Program-made: the position numbers and the translations under genes
Notes under the pieces: model-generated
The model's input: the letters and a program-made list of their open reading frames with translations, nothing else
Databases searched by the model: none
What the model was told of the DNA's origin: nothing
Source: Plasmopara viticola
Lineage: Eukaryota; Oomycota; Peronosporomycetes; Peronosporales; Peronosporaceae
Assembly (NCBI GenBank): GCA_001695595.3
Contig: MBPM02000091.1
Location: forward strand, 219,207 to 283,206
Reading direction: 5' to 3'
Length of the DNA: 64,000 bases
Part shown: piece after piece, positions 1 through 10,100 of the stretch
Layout of the letters: every line of letters starts with the position of its first letter
Numbering within the stretch: position 1 is the first letter of the stretch

Positions 1-1350
1 CACTGCGTTTTGCAAGCAGCCAGTGTTCTCACTGCACACTTTTGGTGACTTCATCACGAAGAATGTTTCTGGTCAAGTCTTTTCCTCATGATAATAATGG
101 ACTTCCCTATTTCTTTGAAAGGCCGTTTGATTCTACGAGAAGTCAAACATCTTTGAGACGTACTTTGGATGACGAGATTTTCCAACAGTATTGACATTTA
201 CTTGAGGCTACTTTGCAGCCTTTGCGTGCAAAAAATTAGCCTCGTGTTTGACATTTTTGTTGTCTAAAGCCAAAGGTGTCTGTGTATCACCGAATCAAAG
301 AGAACAATCGACTCGCATTTCCCACCGAAACAATGTAATAGGTTCTTCCAAAGTCTTTCTTGCCAGAGCAAATTTCTTCTTGGTAAAGTTCACGAGGCTT
401 ACCGAAGTGCAGCCTTTGTTGTTGATACGGCCTTTGTGATAGGCGCGAAGCTGCGCGCGCAAGGCCAAATTTGGTGCAGAAACACGCGTGAAAGCCAAAG
501 TTACCTTCATCTGAGTTGGCTTGGCCTTTTAAAGTGACCCAGCCGGCTGATAGCCTTTTCTGCTACCATATTGGGCATCCTTATGACAAGATCCACTTTA
601 TTTTTAACAATCAAAAGTGGTGGATAATGCTCAACTTTCTCCGACTGGATGCAATCTAGTCTTAAAGAGGACGAACATATCAAGCCGTTACACAAAGCCG
701 GGCTTATGTGGCGAAAGTTAACTGATCGGCATAAGGGCTTTAAATGATTACCGTCTTCTGGTGCACCCGGTCCGTATACGTATCGAGGTGTTTCGAAGGG
801 TACCATTGTCCTTGCCTACATTACTGAATTGACTTTAGTAATACAAGGACTTCTCTGTAAGACATAATTGTGTAACCATTGTTTTCAATCAATTAGTCGT
901 TAACTATATGATGGCAAGCAAGCGTTCACCCGGAAATTATACATATTCATGCTTATTCAAAAGGTGCACAACTCCTTTGGGGCATCTGCAGAACGAGTGA
1001 CTGTAAAGTCATACCTAATGTCACAAATAAAAAAATTGACATACTTTAACAGCATACCTCGATCAATGAATTCGACTGAGTCACGGCTACTTGTCCGATG
1101 AAACCTAGAGCAGAGTGAAACTGTGATAAAGGTCATCAAGAATCGATGGCGGGAGAGTCGGGTGGAGCAATGAGTTTTTTTTACGAAGCGCTTTCCTACG
1201 TTACAATTATTATACATACATAATACCTGTGTCATTTTATAAGTGGTTAGTACAAATAGGTCTCAGTTTATTACTTCAACGTTGACTGAAGGCGAATTTC
1301 TTTTTAAAGGTTAAAAGTGCTGGTTTGGGCGGCGGATAGCGTTTCCGTCC
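1..1350. other. Gene-free left flank
   Basis: No gene is supported here. Short open frames on the minus strand (about 295-510 and 507-806) read like fragments of decayed coding DNA, but I could not match them to a family. The last hundred bases should hold the promoter of the hydrolase gene that starts at 1351. Confidence 0.5.
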
Positions 1351-2309
1351 ATGGTGCGTGTGGTAAACACGTGCCCGAGTCGCAAACTGCGCCTGTTGTG
1401 TCTTCATGGCATGTACCAGGATGCGTCTACCTTTGCGGGCAAGACAAATCTTTTCCGTCGTGTCAACGCTAATGTGGATTTTGTCTATTTGAATGGGCCC
1501 TTCACCATAGTACCGCCCATTCTGGCGCGCAAGAGCAAGCATTTCAGCGCAAGTTCCAAGCGCGCTCATTGTGCCAAAAAGAAGGAAGAGTTTCGCGCGT
1601 GGTGGCGGCCTTTAGGCGTTCATCAAGAGGATCCCAATCAATTGGACAGAGACCGGAGCGTGCTAATAAAGTTTTTACGCAAGAAGCTTGACGAGATTGG
1701 AACTGTGGATGGCGTGATTGGATTTTCACAAGGAGCAAGTCTCGCAGCTTGGATGTGCTCGGAACAGGTACGTTGCAATTGAATCGTAAGCCTGTGCCAG
1801 CTGACTGAGTCTCGCTCTGTACACTACAGGCGCGTGCTGAACTGCGGTGGTTTCCAAAAATTGCTGTGCTAATTGGCAGCTATCTAAGCTTTCCACTCTA
1901 CTCCTTGGACTCAGGCATCGTTCCGGACATGGCGTCGCTGCACATATTTGGCTCCAATGACTACGTCATCCCACCAGCAAAGAGCCAGCAAGTGATGAAT
2001 ACTTTCAAGGAGCAAGAGGTGGGTAGTGCATACAACCGTCTATATAAATGTACCAAAGCTAACTAAAATGAAATTTGCCGGCAGACCTCCGAGAATTCTG
2101 TCCTGACTTTTGTACATACCCAGGGCCACGTGATCCCTAAATGCGACAAGTCCATGGAGCTGTTTGATTCGTTTCTGTTCGTACAGCAGCAGAAACTGCT
2201 TGATACCTCCAGCATTTCGTCCTCTGCGTCTATGAAGACTCGTGAGCGCGAAGTAATGACCCCCTCGGAACTTAGCGCGTTCTCAGCGGGTTTGTATGGC
2301 CACTTGTAA
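1351..2309 (+). CDS. FSH1-family serine hydrolase
   Basis: Three exons, 1351-1767, 1830-2018 and 2085-2309, join in phase 0 to give 276 residues. The protein is an alpha/beta hydrolase of the FSH1 (family of serine hydrolases, OVCA2-like) type. The early LCLHG motif and the nucleophile elbow GFSQG (Ser126) lie in exon 1. The acid residue is Asp183 in GSNDYVIP (exon 2) and the catalytic His217 is in GHVIPK (exon 3), so the triad is complete. Both introns have GT-AG ends (GTACGT and GTGGGT donors). No signal peptide is evident, so it is probably cytosolic. Family members hydrolyse small esters; the natural substrate cannot be read from sequence. NTF2 starts only 120 bases downstream on the same strand. 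Confidence 0.88.
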
Positions 2310-2429
2310 TTTGATAATTTGATTCGGTGGTATGCCTTTTTCAATTAAATATTTCTACCAATTAAAAATTGACGATGACCTTGGCCACGAATCAAAAGAA
2401 CGGCCAGTAAGGGAAAGAAGCATTGCATC

Positions 2430-2851
2430 ATGTCCGCCGAGGACGTCGCCAAGGCTTTCGTACAGCACTATTACACTACGTTCGACACAAACCGTGCTGG
2501 GCTCTCAAGCCTCTATGTGGGTATTTGCTTAGACTTCTTGCGGATTCATTAGATATAATATTGTTGTCATGACAGCAAGGTGTCTCCAGCATGAGCTGGG
2601 AAGGCCAGATGTCGACCGGCCAGCAAGCCATTATGGCTAAGCTACAGGGTTTGCCGGCTGTGCGCCATGAGTTTCCGACCGTGGATATTCAGCCGTCCAC
2701 ATCAAGCAACGCCATGATCATTTTTGTGCAAGGCAAGATCCAAATCGAAGACAACAACGCCATCCAGTTTACGCAAGTGTTTCAGCTCGTGGCGCATCAA
2801 CCTGGTCAATACTACATTCATAATGACGTCTTCCGTTTGCAGTACGGATGA
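2430..2851 (+). CDS. NTF2: Nuclear transport factor 2 (NTF2)
   Basis: Two exons, 2430-2516 and 2576-2851, joined in phase 0, give 120 residues, close to the usual length of NTF2 in other eukaryotes. NTF2 is a small homodimer that carries Ran-GDP into the nucleus by binding FG nucleoporins. Exon 1 encodes the amphipathic start (AFVQHYYTTFDTNRAGL) and exon 2 begins QGVSSMSWEGQ, the expected continuation. The C-terminus VFRLQYG is typical of the family. The intron has a GTGGGT donor and an ACAG acceptor. The start at 2430 gives the family N-terminus; a later ATG at 2591 would remove the first helix. Confidence 0.93.
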
Positions 2852-3416
2852 GCGAATTGTCGTCACGATAGAGGTAATCGTCCGACAGGTAGCTTTGAAA
2901 CAGCAGCGCAGGAGGTGTCAGGAACTCAACGTTAAATGCTCTTATACTAAAAACGTAGCCACGTTACGTGTAATTCATTAATCTTAAGTATTTTCATCGA
3001 GTGCGCATATTAATTATCGCTGATGTTTCCGATGGTCACTGGAGGTTGTTGTACTCGGACCGTGCCGGTCCTGAGTGATCAAGTCTCCGATATGCGTGCT
3101 GCCTGCCAACACACCCACTGAGAAGAGACCCGTGTGCTGTATTGTGGGGTCATCTCGTGTGACCTTTTTGAAGCGCCGAGCTCTGGTGAATAAACCAATT
3201 CGCGCTATCTCAAACAGCTAGAAAAGTTTTCAACTGTAATGAGGATCAAGCAGCAATTACGCAATTGTGGAAGCACTTAAGCAAGCTGCAGCAGTACTGT
3301 GTTGCTATTGAGGCAGCTGGACAATGTGCCTAAATAGTACTATTTACCAGAGACGACGCAAAAAAGTTAACCCAAAATTATTCTTTGGTCTTAAAATATG
3401 GTAGTGATACTATAAA
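2852..3416. other. Convergent intergenic spacer
   Basis: This is the spacer between the 3' ends of NTF2 (plus) and IFT52 (minus). It should carry both 3' untranslated regions. I see no gene, repeat or structured element in it. Confidence 0.6.
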
Positions 3417-5069
3417 CTAGGTCTTGCCGTCATCCTCATCATTATCCGAGGCTAATTCTTTCGACTCTTTCGCAAGAATAGCATGTGAGGAAGAAGATTT
3501 TAGATTACCCGTGCTGCCGAAGTTCGCATTGGTCTCTAAACTGTTATACCCGACGATAGCAGAAGCTGTGTCTTGGTTCAATCTCTTAAAGTTGACAATT
3601 TTTTGAAAAACAAATTCAAGAACGTGCTTGGCATCATTGTGCTCTGAATCAAGCCGCGGCAAAATGCCCAAGATGCTAGCACTCTCACGCACGTAGTATT
3701 CCAAATCGTTATCCGAGCACTTGTTGGTAAGCTGGGCAAGCCGTAACGATTCACTTGCAAAGTGTTCATCGAGATCAAACTGGTCAAGTGCTGGTGGGGG
3801 TGGCTCACGCAGAGCAGGAGGAAATACTGCTGATTTAAGTGGTGGCAGTGGGCATTCAAATTGGGGTGGAATAAGCGTAAGTGGCTCGTGCTTGACGTTA
3901 AGATCACGATATAGATTCAAGGCTTCAGGGATGAGAGACGTGTCAAACTTAAAAAGCGAGTCGTCGAAAAGTCGTGTGAAATCCTTAGGAAGCTCTTCGC
4001 TTTCTTGCATACAGGATCGCAATCGATCACTAAGAGCTTGTGTGTCAGGTAAACGGACGTACTCATTTAAATCTGGATCTTCGGCATCCTGATGATTTAA
4101 ATTGACGCTCTTGTCTTTTAGTAGCCAGCGAAATACGATTTCTTGAAGCTTTGCATTTTCTTCTTTATCAATCCACTCGTCCACAAAACACTGCGCGGAC
4201 CCTATCACGATAAGCCGCCCTGATTTCGATGCAGGTGCAGCCACACCACCTTCCTGCCATGCTGCTGCAACAGGTCTATTTACAGGATACGAAATGAAAC
4301 CCGACGACAACAAAGGAGCTGCTGGTTTCTTCACTGTTAGAGTTGCTCCATAGGGGTAGACGAACGATAATCCCTTTTGGTCCTTCTCGAGGGCCACACC
4401 CGGTCCTGTCACCTTTAAGTCTCGTCCTGACATCAGCATGTCTTTCCTACCGTATAACTCATTTACCTATTTAGCGCAATGGATAAATACAAAATTAGTG
4501 CCTTTTGAACTTTTAAACAAATACTTGCCAAGGACAATGCGGTACCATGCGCGCCAATTCCCTATTTACGACGCCACTCGAAATGAGCACTTCCTTCGGA
4601 TGGTGATACTTATGGTATACAGTCCGGATGACAGCGTCTGAATTGACAAAGATGCCAAAGCTATCATCAGAGTAGCACGAGTAGTGAGCTTAAGAATGTT
4701 TTACTGTCAATTACACTGCTCTCACTCTTTAAGCCAGCCATTGACATTCGTGTCGAATGTCTGCTCGCCGCCCTCGCCCAGCATGAGCAAAATGCTTCCG
4801 CCACTATTTAAGAAGTCCTTCATGGTAGCGAACTCCGTTGAGCTGAAGCGTTCGCGTAGACCAGCGAAAACTAATACACTAGCGTCCTTTATTCGGTCCC
4901 GAGATAGATCATCCTTATTGACATCCACACGGCATAGTGACTTCAGCTTGCGCGCCAGCTTTTTTAAGCCATTGGTTGGATAATAAAGCTCCTTCTTCGT
5001 TGCATCGAATAGTATGGTGGACGACTTGGCGGTACCTCCACTTTCTCGCGCGTCAACCTGGCGCTCCAT
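3417..5069 (-). CDS. IFT52: Intraflagellar transport protein IFT52
   Basis: Three exons on the minus strand, 5069-4726, 4660-4525 and 4466-3417, give 509 residues. IFT52 is a core scaffold subunit of the IFT-B complex that moves cargo along the axoneme. The N-terminal GIFT region contains STILFDATKKELY, GGSILLMLGEGGE and DTNVN. Exon 2 contains FVNSDAVIRTVYHKYHHPKE, and exon 3 contains LSFVYPYGATL, VIGSAQCFVDEW and the DAEDPDLNEY segment. The conserved C-terminal half includes LNVKHEPLTLIPPQFECPLP. All splice sites are GT-AG and the long last exon is fully open, so the gene looks functional. The exon 2/3 junction is the least certain point because that linker is poorly conserved. It is longer than animal IFT52 because of N- and C-terminal extensions. 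Confidence 0.92.
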
Positions 5070-5218
5070 CCTTGCAGGACAGCAAGTGGATCTTTAAAGG
5101 TCGCCACCCATGAGCAAATTTACGGTGTGGTGTACGCAATGTGATGGAAATCTGATGTAAAAACTAAGAATCAGTCATTTCCCACCACTCAGAATTATAG
5201 GAAAAGAAGGCTTGACTA
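5070..5218. promoter_or_regulatory. Divergent promoter IFT52 / ERH
   Basis: The start codons of IFT52 (minus) and ERH (plus) are only 149 bases apart, so both promoters must lie here. On the plus strand TCAGTCATTTCCCACC at 5171-5186 resembles the oomycete initiator consensus (YCAYTYY). That match is by eye only. Confidence 0.4.
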
Positions 5219-5609
5219 ATGGTACGAGGCTGCAAATATGGTATCTGGAACTTATAGTTTACAGTTGTTTGTATGTCTTATCGTTATCAAGGCGGAGTTT
5301 CGACAGGCCAAGCACACCATCATTTTAGTACAGTACACACGCGATCCAAACTCGCGCACTTACCTGGACTTTGAGTCTGTGAATGGTGGCATGGATGGTG
5401 TGGTCAAAATGTACGAGGCCAAGCTAAAGCAGCTTAACCCGAACCTGAAGAATATTACATACGATATTCAGGATCTGTACACGTACATTGACTCGCTAAC
5501 AGATCTAAGTGCGCTCGTGTTGGACCTTGAGACAAAGACGTATTTGCCCTGTGGCAAGGAGTGGATCAAGAAGAAGGTCTTTCAGGTGCTCAAGAATCAA
5601 GCTGGCTGA
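5219..5609 (+). CDS. ERH: Enhancer of rudimentary homolog (ERH)
   Basis: ERH is a small conserved dimeric protein linked to mRNA processing and the cell cycle. The body AKHTIILVQYTRDPNSRTYL, ESVNGGMDGVVKMYE, NPNLKNITYDIQDLYTYID and KEWIKKKVFQVL match the family along its length. ERH proteins start MSHTI or similar, so I join an exon holding only the ATG (5219-5221) to 5307-5609 across a GTACGA...CGACAG intron. This gives 101 residues, close to human ERH (104). The alternative is the ATG at 5238, which reads through the intron and adds an N-terminal extension unlike the family. Identity is near certain; the one-codon first exon is an inference. Confidence 0.9.
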
Positions 5610-5707
5610 ATCATATATGCTGTATTTTGAAGTAAGACACAACGAACGTCGTAATTGTTTTAAATGGGACACTGCAAATATAAGAACTCGACCGATTAAG
5701 ACGTAAT

Positions 5708-5914
5708 TTAACTTGATGGTATGAGCTGGTGTCTCGACGCTTGGTACAGGTAAAAGAGTTGTACAATCACAAGAGCCGCGAGGACTATCTCCAAAAAAAT
5801 AGTGTGGCCGTTGCGCATTGTCGTTGCAAGCACCGAGCCTACTACTGCTGTTACTAGCGCACAGAGCACTCCCACAGCCACTTCAAACGCAGCAGTGATC
5901 TCAGGATCGCTCAT
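5708..5914 (-). CDS. Small two-helix membrane protein, unknown
   Basis: A 68-residue frame with two hydrophobic stretches (about residues 8-31 and 39-56) separated by a short polar turn, a likely hairpin membrane protein. An in-frame TAA lies immediately before the ATG, so the start is fixed unless an upstream exon exists. It converges with ERH (stop codons about 100 bases apart) and diverges from elongin C. I do not recognise the family; it could be a small subunit of an endoplasmic reticulum or mitochondrial complex, but nothing in the sequence decides this. Confidence 0.55.
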   Translation of the reverse strand: MSDPEITAAFEVAVGVLCALVTAVVGSVLATTMRNGHTIFLEIVLAALVIVQLFYLYQASRHQLIPSS

Positions 5915-6028
5915 TTATCAGATAGCTGCAGTCATTTTACCACGTTTATGAAACGCCCTTTTTAAATTAAGCTCTATGATTACTAAACTGTAAGCTACTT
6001 GGTAAAAAATTTTCTCAAGTCGAGGACT
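5915..6028. promoter_or_regulatory. Divergent promoter, small membrane gene / elongin C
   Basis: Only 114 bases separate the two start codons. GCAGTCATTTTACC at about 5926-5939 on the plus strand again resembles the oomycete initiator (YCAYTYY), here upstream of elongin C. Identified by eye. Confidence 0.35.
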
Positions 6029-6523
6029 ATGGCGCAAGAGGGAAGCGATGCACCTTCGGTGCTCGATATGATCAAGCTTATTAGGTAAGGCGAAAGATAG
6101 AGTTTTTGTCTGCCCGCGGTCGAGCGCATTTGTCGCTATATCCGCCTAACTCCTTCTACTGCAGTGCTAATTAAAATAAGTGCTCTCTTACTACCGCTCA
6201 CAGCGCCGAGGGACACGAAATATACATTAGCAGAAAATGCGCTATGGTTTCCGGTACCATTCGGGCTATGCTGAGTGGTGCGCTTTTATATTGCACACAA
6301 CAACGAATTGACGTCTTACAAAAAACGTGGTGCAGGCCAATTCACGGAGAGTAAGGGCGAGATCACGTTTCCGGACATCAGTGCACCCATCTTGGAAAAA
6401 GTGTCGCAATACATGTATTACAAGACGCAATATTCGGATAGCACGTCGCGTTTGCCCGAGTTTGTGATTGAGCCTGAAATCGCCATGGAGTTGCTCATGG
6501 CCGCCAATTACCTCGACTGTTGA
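6029..6523 (+). CDS. ELOC: Elongin C
   Basis: Three exons, 6029-6084, 6204-6277 and 6336-6523, give 105 residues. Elongin C is a BTB/Skp1-fold adaptor that links substrate receptors to cullin ubiquitin ligases and also acts with elongin A in transcription elongation. The family is clear from MIKLISAEGHEIYI, the AMVSGTIRAMLSG segment, QYMYYKTQYSDS and the invariant end PEIAMELLMAANYLDC. The introns interrupt codons in phases 2 and 1, and all sites are GT-AG. Length matches the human protein (112). Confidence 0.94.
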
Positions 6524-6615
6524 GCATCTATACTTTAATAAAGTTTAGTGTTTATGTGTCTTTTGACAAAATGGCAGCTATTTTCTTTTCATACAGACCC
6601 TTTAGATAAAATTAT

Positions 6616-7184
6616 ATGCTTCTCGCCAAACAGCGACGACGCGCACGGCTCGTGTTGCAGCAAACTATTTGCTTTGAAGCATGGTTTGGCTTTATTTTTT
6701 ACCCGCTGTCGTGTCTGCTCCTGCGAGACAAGGTGAAAATTAATATTGGCTCTGAGTCATTCCAAACTGACGACGACGATTGCTATAGCTTGTTGCGCTG
6801 CAGTATAATTCATCGTTATCTCGTGCCTTTCCTGTTATCTGCTTGATCGTGCTGATCCCAGCAGATATAGCACGATATTACTTGGGCACGCATGGCAACT
6901 TACGATCGCAAGTTTTCTCTCTTACAGTCTTTATGTTACTATCCGCGTGTCCGTTGCTTCCTGGACTTATCTACTTGAGCCTTTTTGCCGAACACCGCAT
7001 TTCATTTGATGTTGTAGGAGGGTTGTGCTTCGTGTTGCTGCTCGTTGCGGAGATAGTAGCTGGATTTGTCGTGCTACGCGGGCTTCTTAGACAAGAGTTA
7101 GCACGATTTCTCAAGATGCGCGAGTACAACGATACTCAAAGCAGTCAAGACAGCGACTACGAGCGCGCTCGATTTTTGAATTAA
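6616..7184 (+). CDS. TMEM17: TMEM17-like ciliary transition-zone protein
   Basis: Two exons, 6616-6732 and 6804-7184, joined in phase 0, give 165 residues. Four hydrophobic segments are visible: about 18-36, 47-65, 77-100 and 109-130. The segment IPADIARYYLGTHGNLRSQV aligns with the signature EAIRLYLGY.GNLQEKV of TMEM17. Segment order and the charged C-terminal tail after the last helix also fit. TMEM17 is a tetraspan component of the MKS module at the ciliary transition zone, the gate at the base of the flagellum. The N-terminus may be longer if an upstream exon exists. TMEM216 or TMEM80 relatives are alternatives, but the YLG..GNL motif favours TMEM17. Confidence 0.78.
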
Positions 7185-10100
7185 TGCATTTTTTTATCGC
7201 CAAAAAAGTTATTGCAAGTGTTTTCTTGTTTGCATCTCAAAAGCGCTAAAGATCTAAAGAAACGTACAGAACAAGTAAGTACCCCCGTCACATAAACCCG
7301 AGCTTTCAACCTAAAAGCTGTCTTTTTGTTAAAAAGAAGCCTTATAAGAACTATCGGCATCGGTGGCTCATAGTAAACATAAATGAAATCGCACGACAAA
7401 ATCAATCTTAAGCTGCATAGACAAGTGGATAACAAGATGGCATATTTTCTTGCACGCCTCCCCTTTGTGCAAAGTGCTGTGTGACCCTGTCTCACCTGGC
7501 ATCACTTTGTAATCAACTCCGAGCCTAAGCGATTAAATTGCCCTTCTGAAACATCGTACAGGTTTCGGCATGGAGCTCACAACCTTTTCAAATCTATCGA
7601 ATGCACGATATGCCTTGCTCGAGATCTCTGCTGCCCAAACACGTCACAGCATTGAAGCTTCTCTTACAGAGCTTATGCTCTAAGTAAGACAGCACAAGCT
7701 CCTGTGACTATGGTGGTAGCTCCTGTGCTGAGTACAAGATGCTGAATCTTATTACACTTTTTGAATAAGAGGATCAAAATTATTTTAGTGGATAATCGAG
7801 GTTGAAGTGGCCACTTAAGTGGCTATTTTTACAGCCGGTCAGGTGCTCAAGGTCCTTGTACATTCTTGTCCGGGACGTCAGTCTACGAAATTAGCACTTA
7901 CTTGTGAAACTATCTCATTGAAGTGCTTCGCGTCCCGAAAAACATGTAAGGGGCTTTTTAAGAGGAATGTTCCTAACGGCAAATTTATAGTTTTTCCACC
8001 GCTCACGTCCAAGCAAGGTAAAATGATCTTTTTGGACATATTTATTATTTAAGAAAATGATGGTCCTCATTACTGAAGCGCCACTTGCCGAACAGTCAAG
8101 GTGATAGTGCTTGCCAATGGTGTGAGTGTAGATCCGCCCGATCACCAACATCAACAAGGTCAACTACCGGGCAAAATAGAAATGTCTATTGCAGGGGCGT
8201 GGCTGTTTAGCACCATGGAAATCAGCCCTTGGGAGATTGACAGCTGTCGAAGGAGAAACTTGCAGTGGTGGACTACTCAACCGTAACAATTGGTATATAT
8301 TTTCATGATATGTGGCCATAACCGATCAACTGCTCGATGTGCCAGCGGTTGTAAGAAGTAGATTAAGGTTTCACGAGCACAGTGTGTGTCACATTGGTTG
8401 GTGATACTGCCATATTGTGTGATATAAGTCAAGCGACGTCTCGAACATCAATAAAGTGGCAGTGCTTAGTCGTGATAAACTAATTGAAAAGCAGTACATG
8501 ATTAACTGACTACTGCTCAATGCATTGAGTAAAAAAAGTACGCCAACCGGCAATTGCTGGATAATTCCGCCGCCTAGTTGATTTCGATGAATAAGTCCAC
8601 AATTACATTTCTGAAGTGATATTATTTGAAGCTCCTGAAGTCGGACACTAGCGATACGTGACTCTTATTGGTCTAAATATAGAGCGAATATTATAGACCT
8701 GAAGTCACGCTTCCTCTCAGCAAATGACAATCGATACCCGACCGCATTTGTAGTCAATATACACACAGGGCAATCACGTAGCACAATACATTTAACATCA
8801 AAGGTTCGAAGGCCTTAAATCAGGTAAAAATCGTGGTGTATTTCGCTCTGCTTGAGAATATAAGCTTCAAATGCCGATAAGCACCACTGTGAAGCTTTAA
8901 AGGTCAAACACAAAATTTGAGTTTTTGTCGAACGTCATTTAACGATATCAACTCATAGCCAATTTAAGGGAGTTCAGTCGGCTCAAAGATTAATATCTCG
9001 GGTTTGAGGCAAGTTTGAGGTGATGAGGACAGGCGAACTTAATTCTAATGTCGACAAATGTGTCTTAATGGAATCTGATACTTCTTCGGCTGCTTTGTAA
9101 ACTAGCAGTGGGTTTCAAGCGGACCCCGAGGTAATGCTAGCCATCTCAGTTTGGCCTAGCCACGGTTAAAAAGATATCAAGGAACAAGTAAAGCTCAGCC
9201 AATTACTTGCACAATATTAGCTATGGCTTTATGGCTTTAGCTAAGCATTTGTTCAATCTAGCGAAAAGGAAATAGAGCTGTTCTGCATCCGGATGCCTTG
9301 AATTGCATAACAAAAAGCTTTTGTCGGCGCCTGCTCTAGCTTTGCGATACAAAATAGGCCGATTTATGCTGCTTGCGATGCTCTCGACAATATGGATGGT
9401 AGCGCATTGCTTCAACTCGATAAGTACATTTGTAACAGATCATCTCGTTTCAATCTAAGTGTCTTATACGGAAGAAAAAACAATGAAACAACCTCGTTCC
9501 TGGCAAGAAGTTACTTGCCACAAAAAGCGCATTATTTTTTTATAGTGCATCTTCTGGGCATAGGCTCTATGTCTTCACCCTTGTAATTTTATGATGCCAA
9601 TTAAAACAGGCTAGAACCTACCGACGTGCTTCCGCTCTGGCAAGACTATCAGCTGGTGAAAATCAGCAGAGTTGAATGCCCTGTCACGAGAAAATCTGCC
9701 CGATATAGCCCTCAGAACTCCAAAGGTAAGACGTATTATGCATCTAACACTTCATTGTGTGTTTTTCGCTCTTTGTAGTAAATATTCTTCAATTAAAATA
9801 TAACAAGTATTTTCTACATATACGCATTGATCTGTGGTCATAAGATATTTTACTTCCTCTGTATCAACTCCGCAATACAAGTGCTGCCTACTAATCGATG
9901 TTCGAAACATTACTTGTATTACACAATAGAGCAGCTAGTGCAACATTACCTGGGCTTTCGAAAGTTAGTGCAGCAACGCATAAAGCAAAAGCACTATTTG
10001 TGCGCGAGAAAATGGGGTAATTTCTGCCAAAAACCTTTAAGTTGCCTCGTTTTGACCCGAATACTCCGACTTTTCGCTTTAAGTTCCGCACCAACGTTGG

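Noticed and set aside
295..510. Minus-strand frame with the text LRAQLR, considered as an RXLR effector
   Set aside because: The motif is not R-x-L-R, there is no signal peptide, and the frame is short and interrupted.
5238..5609. ERH starting at the ATG at 5238
   Set aside because: It adds a hydrophobic N-terminal stretch unlike any ERH protein. The ATG-only exon at 5219 gives the family start.
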